Positions 9,648 to 18,857 of a DNA stretch of 64,000 bases are shown in pieces (position 1 is the first letter of the stretch; each line of letters opens with the position of its first letter). The notes under the pieces are model-generated. The model was not told where the DNA came from. It saw only the letters and a program-made list of their open reading frames with translations, and made no database searches. The translations under genes and the position numbers were made by a program. The DNA comes from Candidatus Planktophila vernalis. Its GTDB lineage: Bacteria > Actinomycetota > Actinomycetes > Nanopelagicales > Nanopelagicaceae. The stretch is from contig NZ_CP016776.1 of NCBI RefSeq assembly GCF_002288185.1, positions 806,001-870,000 of the forward strand. Reading direction: 5' to 3'.

Positions 9648-11011
9648 TTGCTCACAACCTTCTTCACTGCCGCAGCAAAGCGATCACCGCGATCGGCATA
9701 GGAAACGAATTGATCCATAGAGGCACATGCCGGTGCTAGTAAAACCGTATCCCCTGATTGAGCAAAGCCTTGGGCCGCACTCACTACTTTTTCCATTAAC
9801 TCCTGCGATGAATTACCATCGATTAGAACACGTGGAACATCTGGGCAGAACTTGATAAGTGCAGCTTCAATGAGAGCTCTATCGGTGCCAATGAGAATGG
9901 CAGCTTTAATTCGCTTGGCAGTGCGCTCTACTAACTCTTCCATCGCTGCACCTTTAGCCAATCCCCCAGCAATCCAAATCACTGACTCATGTGAAAGTAG
10001 TGATGCAGTCGCCGCATGCGGATTTGTGGCTTTGGAATCATCGACCCAGTTGATTGAATCAGCTGTATGCACTGTTTCAATACGGTGGCGCCCCGGTCTA
10101 AAGGCCTTGATTGCACTTCGAATATCTTCATGAGAAACACCAACGGTTCTGGCAAGAGCAGCAGCGGCCAAAGTATTGGAAACATTATGTGGGATTGTTG
10201 GTTTTACTTCAGCTAACTCAGCAAACATAGATGCTTCTTGTGGATCTTGAACAAATGCACGATCAACCAGTAGTTCTTCCACCAAGCCAATCTCACCTGG
10301 TGCTGGAGTCTCTAAGCTATAAAAGACTTTGCGGCCCTGCCAATGGCTTGAGCGCTTAAGAATTTCACCATCACTTGCATTTAAAACCGCAGTTGTTGCA
10401 CGATCAAGGATTGTCAGTTTGGCTTTAGCGTAAGCATCAAAGCTTCCATGCCAGTCAATGTGGTCATCGGCAATATTGAGGATTGCACATGCCACAAATT
10501 GAGCCTGCTTAGACCAGTGAAGTTGAAAAGAGGAAAGCTCAAGAACTAGTACATCAAAAGCATCACTGCGATCAACGACTTCAATAACAGTTTCACCAAC
10601 ATTGCCACAGGCCGTTGCCTTGAGCCCACCACTTTTTAGCATTGCTGCAACCATTTCAACTGTGGTGGTCTTTCCATTGGTGCCAGTTAATGCCAGCCAC
10701 TTTTGCCCTGGTGCAATCTCGCTCTTAATCTGCCACGCCAAATCAACTTCATTGAGAAGTGTTAGACCTGCCGACATTGCTGCAACCACCAATGGGTGAT
10801 CTTGTCGCCAGCCTGGTGAAACGACTACTGAATCAAAATCCTTAATTACTACATTCTTAGCATCAATAACTGTGTGTTCTGATTTAGCAGCTGGGTTTTC
10901 ATCAGCGATGCTTACAGCAGCACCTCTTTTCACAAGTGATCGGGCAACAGCATTTCCCGTAACACCTGCGCCAAGAATAAGAATTCTCTGGCCATCAAAA
11001 GAGAGTGGCAT
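9644..11011 (-). CDS. murD: UDP-N-acetylmuramoylalanine--D-glutamate ligase
   Basis: Adds D-glutamate to UDP-MurNAc-L-Ala. The 455 residues start with ILGAGVTGNAVARSLV, carry the ATP loop LTGTNGKTTTVEM near residue 110, NIADDHIDWHG, RPGRHRIETV and WVDDSKATNPHA, and end with a family-typical C-terminal domain (LLAPACASMDQF). Five bases separate it from mraY, so it is part of the same operon. Confidence 0.97.
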   Translation of the reverse strand: MPLSFDGQRILILGAGVTGNAVARSLVKRGAAVSIADENPAAKSEHTVIDAKNVVIKDFDSVVVSPGWRQDHPLVVAAMSAGLTLLNEVDLAWQIKSEIAPGQKWLALTGTNGKTTTVEMVAAMLKSGGLKATACGNVGETVIEVVDRSDAFDVLVLELSSFQLHWSKQAQFVACAILNIADDHIDWHGSFDAYAKAKLTILDRATTAVLNASDGEILKRSSHWQGRKVFYSLETPAPGEIGLVEELLVDRAFVQDPQEASMFAELAEVKPTIPHNVSNTLAAAALARTVGVSHEDIRSAIKAFRPGRHRIETVHTADSINWVDDSKATNPHAATASLLSHESVIWIAGGLAKGAAMEELVERTAKRIKAAILIGTDRALIEAALIKFCPDVPRVLIDGNSSQELMEKVVSAAQGFAQSGDTVLLAPACASMDQFVSYADRGDRFAAAVKKVVSK

Positions 11012-11016
11012 GGTTA

Positions 11017-12081
11017 TTACTTAGCTACCCACTGTGCATAGAACAGACCCAAACCGCCTGCAACGCACAGTCCAGCAATAATCCAGAAACGAATAACAAC
11101 AGTTATCTCAGCCCAACCCTTTAACTCAAAGTGATGATGTAGCGGTGCCATACGAAAAACACGCTTGCCGCCACTGAGCTTGAAGTAAAGAGTCTGAATC
11201 ACTACTGACATTGTGACAATAACAAATAGGCCGCCAAGTGGAATCAAAAGCAGTTCCACTCGAAGCGTTGTTGCAAAGCCTGCAATAGCTGCTCCAAGGG
11301 CTAGTGATCCAGTGTCTCCCATAATGATTTTGGCAGGTGCGGTGTTCCACCAAAGAAAACCTGTGCAACCTCCAGCAAATGCGGCAGCTAGAACAGCTAG
11401 GTCAAGTGGATCTCGAACTTGGTAACAGTTAGCTGTTGTGATCGCATCGATTGAGCAACTTTGACCAAACTCCCATACACCGATTAATACAAAAGCTAGG
11501 AAAGTCATGATGGTTGCACCTGTTGCTAAACCATCTAGACCATCAGTCAAATTCACACCATTACTTGCCGACATCACCATCAGGATTACAAAGGCGATAA
11601 CTAGTCCAGTACCTAGGTAGATTGAAGTTTCTTTAACCGTTGAAAGATATTGCGAAATTGGAGTGAGTTTGTATTGATCAGCAAACTGCAGACCTGCATA
11701 ACCAAAGACACCAGCAAGTGATGCCTGGGCTAGAAGTTTGTAGCGTCCCTTAAGGCCACGAGAGTTTTGACGTGAAACTTTGAGCCAATCATCAAGAAAT
11801 CCAACAAAACCTAAACCAACAACTAAGCCAATAACTAATAAGGCCGAAGCCGTTGTAGGGGTACCTGAAATAAGGTGAGCCATGAGATAACCAAAAATTG
11901 CTGCAAGGATAAAAATGATGCCGCCCATTGTTGGCGTGCCATGCTTTGTTTTATGTGTTGATGGTCCATCGTCTCGAATGATCTGACCGTAACCACGTGC
12001 TGCAAGAATTCGAATGAGAACCTTTGTGCCAAAGAGGGCAAAGGCGAGAGCGAAAGCTCCTGCGATAAGGATCTGTCTCAT
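11017..12081 (-). CDS. mraY: Phospho-N-acetylmuramoyl-pentapeptide transferase
   Basis: Polytopic enzyme that transfers phospho-MurNAc-pentapeptide to undecaprenyl phosphate to give lipid I. The 354 residues show GTPTMGGIIFI, FLDDWLKVSRQNSRGL, ASNGVNLTDGLDGLATG, KIIMGDTGSLALGA and the HHHFE motif in MAPLHHHFELKGW, all diagnostic for MraY. The ATG overlaps the murF stop by ATGA. Confidence 0.97.
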   Translation of the reverse strand: MRQILIAGAFALAFALFGTKVLIRILAARGYGQIIRDDGPSTHKTKHGTPTMGGIIFILAAIFGYLMAHLISGTPTTASALLVIGLVVGLGFVGFLDDWLKVSRQNSRGLKGRYKLLAQASLAGVFGYAGLQFADQYKLTPISQYLSTVKETSIYLGTGLVIAFVILMVMSASNGVNLTDGLDGLATGATIMTFLAFVLIGVWEFGQSCSIDAITTANCYQVRDPLDLAVLAAAFAGGCTGFLWWNTAPAKIIMGDTGSLALGAAIAGFATTLRVELLLIPLGGLFVIVTMSVVIQTLYFKLSGGKRVFRMAPLHHHFELKGWAEITVVIRFWIIAGLCVAGGLGLFYAQWVAK

Positions 12082-13454
12082 GAATCGACTCCACTCTTTT
12101 CTTTCCAGGCACGTTCTAGTGATTCTGCGAGAACTTCAAAACCTTGCGAACGAGATGCTTTCACTAGAACAACATCACCAGGTGCGAAGTAGTCCACTAA
12201 ATCAAGAGCTGACTCAATCGTTGGGCGTTGGTGAATCACCATTGCGCCAACAGGTTCTCCATATTCAGGAGCATTGATTTCAACTAGATGATCAATTCCT
12301 AATTCAACCGCAAGGGCCCCAATTGCAGCGCTCTGTGGTGCCTGTGTCTGGCCAAGTTCATTCATCTTTCCAACAAAAGCCCATGCAGAACCCCCACGTT
12401 CTTGGGCAAAGAGAACAAGTGCGCGCATTGCAGCACTCATCGATTCTGGGTTGGCGTTATAGGCATCATTTATAATGAGTAAATCAGCGCTTTCATGGAG
12501 TTCCATGCGCCACTTACTCGATATTTCAGCTGTAGATAAAGAACTAGCAATCAACTCCAACGGCAGTGCTAACGCAGTTCCCACTGCAGCAACTGCAAGT
12601 GCATTTGCTACCTGATGGGCTCCCACTGCGCGCATTCCCACGGCATCTCTTCCAGCTGGTGTTACTAGATCAAAGTGTGGTCGTCCTTCGCGCATTTCAA
12701 TATCGGCAGCGCGCACCTGAATATCTGCTTTTTCACCAAAGAGAATTACTTGGCCTTGATGCTGAGATGCCATCTTAGGTGTGAACTCATCATATGTTCC
12801 TAGGATTGCAATCCCGTCTTTATCAAGTGATGCAATCAGCTCACCTTTTGTCTGTGCAATTACTTCACGAGATCCAAACTCACCAATGTGAGCAGTTCCA
12901 ACGGTGAGAACAACACCAATGTTAGGTTTTGCAATCTCACACAAACGAGCAATATCACCCATATGTCGCGCACCCATTTCAAGGATACAAAAACGAGTGC
13001 GATCATCACATTGCAGCAAAGTGATAGGTAGACCTAAGTCATTGTTAAATGATCCAGCAGGAGCAACGGTTGGACCCACTGCGCCCAACATGTGAGTCAA
13101 CAAATCTTTTGTACTGGTCTTTCCTTGAGAACCAGTAATACCAATGACCACTAGTTTGTCTAAGCGCTTTCTAACAAAAGCTGCCAGGATAGATAGAGCC
13201 TCCAGAACATCTTTCACAACAATGCATGGGCCATCAATGCGCTGTGATGTAAGGGAGAACATCGCACCGTTTCGATAAGCATCGGCTGCAAATTCATGTC
13301 CATCAGCGTTCTCACCTTTAAGGGCTAAAAAGAAACATCCAGGTGTTGCTAAACGTGAATCAAATACCGGTGCCTTTGAAATCAGTAAATCCCTATCGCA
13401 CAACAGCTCTCCGCCAACTAATAGGGCGATCTCACCTGCAGTTAAAGTGATCAT
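12078..13454 (-). CDS. murF: UDP-MurNAc-tripeptide--D-Ala-D-Ala ligase
   Basis: Completes the cytoplasmic pentapeptide by adding D-Ala-D-Ala. The 458 residues contain FDSRLATPGCFFLALKGENADGH, the ATP loop GITGSQGKTSTKD near residue 108, LEMGARHMGDI, NDAYNANPESM and LVKASRSQGFE. ATGA overlaps join it to murE upstream and mraY downstream. Confidence 0.97.
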   Translation of the reverse strand: MITLTAGEIALLVGGELLCDRDLLISKAPVFDSRLATPGCFFLALKGENADGHEFAADAYRNGAMFSLTSQRIDGPCIVVKDVLEALSILAAFVRKRLDKLVVIGITGSQGKTSTKDLLTHMLGAVGPTVAPAGSFNNDLGLPITLLQCDDRTRFCILEMGARHMGDIARLCEIAKPNIGVVLTVGTAHIGEFGSREVIAQTKGELIASLDKDGIAILGTYDEFTPKMASQHQGQVILFGEKADIQVRAADIEMREGRPHFDLVTPAGRDAVGMRAVGAHQVANALAVAAVGTALALPLELIASSLSTAEISSKWRMELHESADLLIINDAYNANPESMSAAMRALVLFAQERGGSAWAFVGKMNELGQTQAPQSAAIGALAVELGIDHLVEINAPEYGEPVGAMVIHQRPTIESALDLVDYFAPGDVVLVKASRSQGFEVLAESLERAWKEKSGVDS

Positions 13455-14941
13455 TTCTTATCTTCAATCGCTTTAGCTAATTCAATGCGATCATCAAATT
13501 CATGTACTTTTCCATTAATCTCTTGGCCTTTTTCGTGGCCCTTGCCCAAAACCATCACAACATCGCCGGCTTGGGCCAGATTGACCGCTGCACGAATAGC
13601 TTGGGCTCTATCAACGATTACTTCACTAGGTGGCACCACATCTATATCTAAAACCATCTGAACCAGAATCTCTTCAGCTTTCTCAGAACGTGGATTATCA
13701 CTGGTGTAGATAGCAATGTCAGCGCCTTCATGGAGTGCTTGACCCATCAAGGTGCGCTTTGTTTTATCTCTATCTCCCCCGCAACCGAGCACGGCAATTA
13801 CTTTTCCATCACTTATCTCAGCTGCAGCTTCCAATACTCGCTTTACAGCATCTGGTGAGTGGGCATAATCAACGAGTGCTGTGAAGTTTTGTCCAAGGCG
13901 CACAGCCTCTAATCGCCCAGCAGCGCCGGTGAGTGTTGGCAAGATTGCAGCGATATCAATGGGATCAATTCCACTTTCAACTGCAATGGCAACTGCCATC
14001 AAAAGATTGTCATAATTAAATCCGCCATGCAAAGCAGTCTTACCTTCAATAAGAATTCCGCCGCTTCCGCGGATGGAGACTGACGCACCAACATAATCAG
14101 AGGCAATCGATGCATAGTGCCACGTGGCGCTTGTATCTAATCGAGACAAAGTAACCACAGGGAGTTCTGTTTGTGCCGCTAGACGCTTTCCATAAGGGTC
14201 ATCAAGATTGATAACTGCTAAGTCTGCATATTCAAAGGTAAACAGTTTGGCCTTTGCCGCAAAGTAATCTTCCATATCTTTATGAAAATCTAAGTGGTCT
14301 TGCGAAAGATTGGTAAATCCGACAACAGCAAAGTGGCTTCCACGAATGCGCTCTAGCGTTATTGCATGGCTTGAAACTTCCATAATCAGATTGCGCATGT
14401 GGCGCTCACGCATCACTGCAGAAAGCGCCTGCAAATCAGAGCTTTCAGGGGTAGTGCGCTTACTAGCAATGCTCTCAACGCCAATGCGAGTTTCAACGGT
14501 TCCGATTAACCCGCTATCTCTGCCAGCTGCGGTCATGATTTGATGGAGCAAGGTTGTTACAGTGGTTTTGCCATTAGTTCCTGTAACACCAACGCTATAG
14601 AGATCTCGCATTGGTTCTGAGTAAAACCAAGCACTGGCTATTCCAGCAGCTCTGCGAGGATTTGTGGAAACAAGAACTGGAACACCTTTTATCTCTTTAG
14701 CACCGATGGCATCAGTAAGAACTGCAACTGCTCCACGTGAAATGGCATCGGAGGCAAATTGCGCCCCATGGACCTTTTCACCAGGCAGAGCGATAAAGAG
14801 ATCTCCCGGTAAAACTGAATCACTAGCTTGGGAAATTCCGCTGACTTCAATACTTTCTAGCTCTTTAAAAGTTGAATCAGCCCCAACTATGGCGCATAGC
14901 GCAGAGAGTTTTTTCTGATGGCTAGTTATTGGCCGTTGCAT
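13451..14941 (-). CDS. murE: UDP-MurNAc-L-Ala-D-Glu--meso-diaminopimelate ligase
   Basis: Adds the third stem residue. The 496 residues contain GVTGTNGKTTVTTLL (about residues 117-131), EVSSHAITLERI, FTNLSQDHLDFH, VDYAHSPDAV and the TSDNPRSEKAE segment; DNPR is the motif tied to meso-diaminopimelate rather than lysine specificity in this family, so a DAP-type wall is expected. The start lies 20 bp inside the end of ftsI. Confidence 0.96.
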   Translation of the reverse strand: MQRPITSHQKKLSALCAIVGADSTFKELESIEVSGISQASDSVLPGDLFIALPGEKVHGAQFASDAISRGAVAVLTDAIGAKEIKGVPVLVSTNPRRAAGIASAWFYSEPMRDLYSVGVTGTNGKTTVTTLLHQIMTAAGRDSGLIGTVETRIGVESIASKRTTPESSDLQALSAVMRERHMRNLIMEVSSHAITLERIRGSHFAVVGFTNLSQDHLDFHKDMEDYFAAKAKLFTFEYADLAVINLDDPYGKRLAAQTELPVVTLSRLDTSATWHYASIASDYVGASVSIRGSGGILIEGKTALHGGFNYDNLLMAVAIAVESGIDPIDIAAILPTLTGAAGRLEAVRLGQNFTALVDYAHSPDAVKRVLEAAAEISDGKVIAVLGCGGDRDKTKRTLMGQALHEGADIAIYTSDNPRSEKAEEILVQMVLDIDVVPPSEVIVDRAQAIRAAVNLAQAGDVVMVLGKGHEKGQEINGKVHEFDDRIELAKAIEDKK

Positions 14942-16721
14942 CCTGGGCCTTCTTTGCAGCTAACGCTTTTTTATCCAAAGGAATTGGTTCAAATGCTGTG
15001 CCAGTCGGTGCAATATGGCGAGACTGTAAAACAAATGACATTACTTTCTTAAATACTGGCCCACCTAGAACGCCGCCCCAGTGCATTCCTTTTGGATCTT
15101 GAATTGTTACGCTGATTACATAGGCAGGATTATCTGCTGGTGCAAAGCCGATAAATGAAGCGGTGTATCCGCGGTAGCAACCGCATGTGTCATCAATGCG
15201 CTGTGCTGTACCAGTCTTACCTGCCACGCGATAACCAGGAATCGCTGCACTTGGAGCAGTTCCATTTCCAGAAACAACACTCTCCATCATCAAACGCATG
15301 ACCTTTGCAGTCTCTGAACTAACAACCCGCTGACTTGTGCGCCCTGGTGCTGGCGTGAAGTTTCCACTTGCATCTCGAGTTCCTGCAATCACAGTGGGTG
15401 AAACTCGAACACCATCATTTGCAATCGTTGCAAAAATACTTGTTGCTTGCATGGCAGTCAGTGAATAGCCCTGACCAAATGCCATCGTTGGCGCAGAAGT
15501 TCCTGACCAATCGGCTACCTTTGGAAGAATTCCGCGGGATTCACCAGGTAGACCTGAACCTGTTTTTGTACCCACGCCGAATTTAGTTAAGTACTCATAG
15601 AACTTGTCGTTAGATATGAGTTCACCAATTTGAATTGATCCCGTATTACTTGAAACAGCCAACACCCCAGCAGTTGTTAAGTATTGTGTTGGATGCTTAT
15701 CGTGATCATGGAAAACCTTTGTTGAGCGCTTGAGTGCATATGGCACTGTAATAACTGTCTCGGGAGTTACTTTTTTCTCTTCAATAGCTGCAGCCAAAGT
15801 CATAACTTTGCCCGTTGAACCTGGTTCATAGACATCTTGAACTGATGGGTTGCGCATCGCAACTAACGCCACTTTTGACGTGTTATTAGGATTAAAAGTT
15901 GGCGCAGTGGCATGGGCCAAAATTTCACCAGTCTTTGGATCCATCACAATGACAGTTCCACTGAGGGCATTTGAAGATTTAACGGCATCAGAGATAGCTT
16001 GGGATGCAACCCATTGAATATCTCGGTCCACAGTTAAGCGAACAGTTGTGCCAGTTTGTGCTGGAATGATTTCAGATTGAGAACCTGGGATTTCTGCCCC
16101 ATATCCATTAGCAAATGAATACTTGCCATCAATTCCTGAAATCGTTGAATTCATACTTGATTCAAGTCCGGTTGCACCTTTGCCATCACGATTAACAAAG
16201 CCCACTAAAGAGGCGATTAATGAACCAGATGGATACTCACGGATGTAGCCGCGCTCGGGGAAGAAACCAATAATTCGATCTGGACTCATTGCTGGATACT
16301 GAGAGTTAAATTCTGAGATTGATTTAGTGAGTTTCTGCCATAGCGCTGGCTTGGCATTTTGATAGACCATATTCCATTTGCGCTCACCAGTGATGCTGGC
16401 TTGAACTTGGGCAACCGGTAAATCAAGAATCGGTGCAATGAAGTTAGCCACTCGTGCTGGGTTTGTAATCTGAGTTTGATCAACCACGATGCTGGTTGCA
16501 GCAACGCTTCTGGCAAATGCGATTCCATTGATATCGGTGATTTCACCGCGTGGAGCAGGTAGAGATTTAGTATTTTCCATTTCATTCACAGCACGCATGC
16601 GGTAATCCCCCGCCTGCACTGCCTGCACCTGAACTAGGCGCAAACCAAATACGAACATTGCTAATGCCAATAAAAAGATTAGCGCTCTAATTCGGTTATG
16701 AGCTAATGAAAAGTTACCCAT
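14922..16721 (-). CDS. ftsI: Septal transpeptidase, penicillin-binding protein FtsI/PBP3
   Basis: Class B PBP that cross-links septal peptidoglycan with FtsW. It has one N-terminal membrane helix (about residues 8-28), a pedestal domain with RGEITDINGIAFARS, and a transpeptidase domain with SxxK (YEPGSTGKVMTL), SSN (AVSSNTGS) and KTG (AGKTGTAQRID) motifs. I choose ATG at 16721, about 599 residues; an in-frame GTG three codons earlier at 16730 is possible but has a worse ribosome-site spacing. Either way it overlaps ftsL. Confidence 0.95.
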   Translation of the reverse strand: MGNFSLAHNRIRALIFLLALAMFVFGLRLVQVQAVQAGDYRMRAVNEMENTKSLPAPRGEITDINGIAFARSVAATSIVVDQTQITNPARVANFIAPILDLPVAQVQASITGERKWNMVYQNAKPALWQKLTKSISEFNSQYPAMSPDRIIGFFPERGYIREYPSGSLIASLVGFVNRDGKGATGLESSMNSTISGIDGKYSFANGYGAEIPGSQSEIIPAQTGTTVRLTVDRDIQWVASQAISDAVKSSNALSGTVIVMDPKTGEILAHATAPTFNPNNTSKVALVAMRNPSVQDVYEPGSTGKVMTLAAAIEEKKVTPETVITVPYALKRSTKVFHDHDKHPTQYLTTAGVLAVSSNTGSIQIGELISNDKFYEYLTKFGVGTKTGSGLPGESRGILPKVADWSGTSAPTMAFGQGYSLTAMQATSIFATIANDGVRVSPTVIAGTRDASGNFTPAPGRTSQRVVSSETAKVMRLMMESVVSGNGTAPSAAIPGYRVAGKTGTAQRIDDTCGCYRGYTASFIGFAPADNPAYVISVTIQDPKGMHWGGVLGGPVFKKVMSFVLQSRHIAPTGTAFEPIPLDKKALAAKKAQDATANN

Positions 16722-17121
16722 TGTCCACACTCTCTGCTGGTTTTACTGGTGGATTAAGGCTCAAGAACGTTGGGGTTTCAGATGGCTTCATGCCTAAGGC
16801 AGTTGCTGCCTTAGCCAAGTTCTCAGGTGCTGCGATTGCATCAATCTGACGATTGACCGCTTCACGTTGATCACTAACCATCTTTGCCTCAAGCTTTAAA
16901 TGACTAAGCGTGAATGCATCTTGTGCAAGCAATGTATTGATGAAGAGAAGGAACATCAATGCAAGGATGCCTACGACAGATACAAACTTGGCAAAATACT
17001 TACGATTTTCTTGTGTCTGCTCTGAAACATCAGGAACTAGTTTGAGTGCAACTTCTGCAGTCTTAGTTGCGATGATTTCACGTGAGCGCGTGATTGCTGG
17101 AGCAAACGCAGTCATTGCCAT
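16714..17121 (-). CDS. ftsL: FtsL-like bitopic cell division protein
   Basis: A 135-residue protein between rsmH and ftsI, the usual FtsL position. It has a basic cytoplasmic arm of about 50 residues (TRSREIIATKT, QENRKYFAKF), one membrane helix (VVGILALMFLLFINTLLA) and an extracytoplasmic segment predicted to be coiled coil (LSHLKLEAKMVSDQREAVN) with the NLAKAATALGMKPS motif of septum-formation proteins. Primary sequence is poorly conserved, so the call rests on position and topology. The start shares one base with the rsmH stop (TAATG). Confidence 0.85.
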   Translation of the reverse strand: MAMTAFAPAITRSREIIATKTAEVALKLVPDVSEQTQENRKYFAKFVSVVGILALMFLLFINTLLAQDAFTLSHLKLEAKMVSDQREAVNRQIDAIAAPENLAKAATALGMKPSETPTFLSLNPPVKPAESVDNG

Positions 17122-18074
17122 TATGCAGCCACCCTTTCAATTGCACGCAGACGAACAGATGCTGAGCGCGGGTTTTCATTGAGTTCTTCATCTGTTGCAA
17201 CTTCGCTGCCACGAATAACAAGTGAGAACTTGGCAGCAAATTCAGGTAGATCAAATGGCAGACCACGTGGAGTGCCAGAGGTTGTCGATGCGACAAATAA
17301 CTCTTTAACGATGCGATCTTCAAGGGATTGAAATGACATCACGACTAAGCGAGCACCAATATCGAGTAACCCCATAGCTGCAGGCAGAGCGCGAGTAATC
17401 GCACCGAGTTCATCATTGGTTTCAATGCGAAGTGCTTGGAATGTGCGCTTGGCAGGGTTTCCACCTGTGCGACGCGTTGCCGCTGGAATCGCCTCTTTAA
17501 TCAGATCAGCTAACTGAGAAGTTGAGTTAAGCGGTGCAACGGCACGGGCTTTAACAATTCTCTCCACCACTCTGGTTGCAAACTTTTCTTCGCCATATGT
17601 GCGCAAAATCTTTACTAACTGGCCTGGCTCATATGAGTTAACAATCTCGGCAGCAGTTAATGATTGGCTGCGATCCATACGCATATCTAGAGGTGCATCT
17701 TGTGAGTAGGAAAAGCCTCGCTCACTTTGATCTAGCTGCATAGATGAAACCCCAAGATCAAAAAGAGCACCATCTATTTTTGTAAATCCGTGGGATGCAA
17801 CAACATCGGCAATCTGATCAAAGGTTGCATGAGATGTGCGAAGACGATCGGAAAATGGAGCAAGACGACTAGTTGCACTAGCCAGAGCATCGGCATCACG
17901 ATCAATACCGATAACAGTTAAGTGAGGAAACTTGGTAAGAAGGGCTTCTGTATGACCACCTGCGCCAAGAGTTGCATCAACTACAACTGGATGAGCGTTA
18001 GCTTGAATTGCTGGGGTCAGTAAATCAATGCAACGATCTAGCATCACAGATACGTGTGCAAAGTTGTTATTCAC
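17121..18074 (-). CDS. rsmH: 16S rRNA (cytosine1402-N4)-methyltransferase
   Basis: SAM-dependent N4 methyltransferase (MraW) acting on C1402 of 16S rRNA. The 317 residues contain HVSVMLDRCIDLLTP, VDATLGAGGHTEALL, GIDRDADAL, GALFDLGVSSMQLDQSERGFSY and RRTGGNPAKRTFQALRIETN, all diagnostic. The start is GTG at 18074 behind an AGGGGG ribosome site. Its 162-bp leader is occupied by a large structured element resembling the actinobacterial mraW RNA motif. Confidence 0.97.
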   Translation of the reverse strand: MNNNFAHVSVMLDRCIDLLTPAIQANAHPVVVDATLGAGGHTEALLTKFPHLTVIGIDRDADALASATSRLAPFSDRLRTSHATFDQIADVVASHGFTKIDGALFDLGVSSMQLDQSERGFSYSQDAPLDMRMDRSQSLTAAEIVNSYEPGQLVKILRTYGEEKFATRVVERIVKARAVAPLNSTSQLADLIKEAIPAATRRTGGNPAKRTFQALRIETNDELGAITRALPAAMGLLDIGARLVVMSFQSLEDRIVKELFVASTTSGTPRGLPFDLPEFAAKFSLVIRGSEVATDEELNENPRSASVRLRAIERVAA

Positions 18075-18124
18075 TCTCTCCCCCTTTCAACTCATCCGTA
18101 AGTTTTTTCTTTTCTTGCGCTTTA

Positions 18125-18236
18125 CTGCAGTGCTCTCATCTCTGGTCACCGCCGGCCGACGGATCTGTTTTATATCGGCGCCGGGGAAGGGGCGCCGTTA
18201 TTTTCGAAGGGTCGGCGGTGGCCACAAATGAGAGAG
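18125..18236 (-). ncRNA. Structured leader of rsmH, candidate mraW RNA motif
   Basis: The space between mraZ and rsmH contains nested inverted repeats. An outer pair is CTCTCAT (18133-18139) with ATGAGAG (18229-18235). A middle pair is GGTCACCGCC (18144-18153) with GGCGGTGGCC (18214-18223), with one G-U pair in RNA. An inner hairpin pairs CGGCGCC with GGCGCCG (about 18176-18197). An 'mraW RNA' motif has been described from comparative genomics as an actinobacterial structured element directly upstream of mraW, exactly this position. The match to the published consensus is from memory; the GC-rich pairing stands out from the AT-richer surroundings. Confidence 0.6.
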
Positions 18237-18668
18237 TTAGAACAGGCCTGGGAATACCTCCTCTGAAACATCAGCAAATCCCTTTTCGCGATCTGCTAGA
18301 TATTCATTCCAAGAAGTTGCATCCCAAATTTCAACGCGAGTATTTGCACCAATAACAACGCAATCTTTTTCAAGTCCTGCATATGTGCGAAGTCCTTGAG
18401 GAATAGTTACGCGACCTTGACGATCAGGAATTTCATCGTGTGCACCTGCAAACATCACACGCATGTAATCGCGAGCTGATTTTGCAGTGACTGGCGCTTG
18501 TTTTAGCGTCTCTGTAATAACTGAAAACTCTGCTGATGGAAAAACATAAAGACAACGTTCTTGTCCTTTAGTAATTACTAAACCTGAAGAGAGTTCTTCG
18601 CGAAATTTCGCGGGCAAAATTAAACGGCCCTTGTCATCAAGGCGTGGCTCGTGGGTGCCAAGAAACAT
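18237..18668 (-). CDS. mraZ: Transcriptional regulator MraZ
   Basis: First gene of the dcw cluster; a ring-forming DNA-binding protein of the AbrB/MraZ fold that regulates its own operon. The 143 residues contain two MraZ repeats, [23 protein letters not shown] at the start and [21 protein letters not shown] near residue 75. ATG at 18668 has a GGGGG-type ribosome site about eight bases upstream. Repeats typical of an MraZ operator lie 54-97 bases upstream. Confidence 0.96.
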   Translation of the reverse strand: MFLGTHEPRLDDKGRLILPAKFREELSSGLVITKGQERCLYVFPSAEFSVITETLKQAPVTAKSARDYMRVMFAGAHDEIPDRQGRVTIPQGLRTYAGLEKDCVVIGANTRVEIWDATSWNEYLADREKGFADVSEEVFPGLF

Positions 18669-18721
18669 TTTTAGCGCCCCCTTCCCCAGGTTCGCTGCGC
18701 TTACTTACCGCGCTTAATCCC

Positions 18722-18765
18722 CCACTTTACTCCACTTTCCTCCTTTTTCAACCACCTTTCGCCAC
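18722..18765 (-). promoter_or_regulatory. Candidate MraZ operator: GTGG repeats at 10-bp spacing
   Basis: On the minus strand, GTGG occurs in register at 18762-18765, 18752-18755, 18732-18735 and 18722-18725 (read as CCAC on the plus strand), with a degenerate copy at the missing 10-bp step. Known MraZ sites are direct TGGG- or AAAGTG-type repeats with about 10-bp periodicity just upstream of mraZ. Two copies here are preceded by AAA, as in the AAAGTG form. The position 54-97 bases before the mraZ start suggests autoregulation of the whole division cluster. Confidence 0.65.
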
Positions 18766-18812
18766 TATTTACCCTTATCCGCCCCACCCCTCCCCACCTG
18801 TTTTTGGGCATG

Positions 18813-18840
18813 AAAAAAGGGCCCCTCAGGAGCCCTTGAA
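18813..18840 (-). terminator. Rho-independent terminator after DUF3040 gene
   Basis: On the minus strand the sequence AAGGGC(TCC) pairs with GGCCCTT and is followed by a run of six T (plus-strand positions about 18813-18840). It begins 18 bases after the DUF3040 stop. It separates the DUF3040 and polymerase genes from the mraZ promoter, so the dcw operon has its own start. Confidence 0.75.
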
Positions 18841-18857
18841 TGAAGAGAAGCGCTTAC

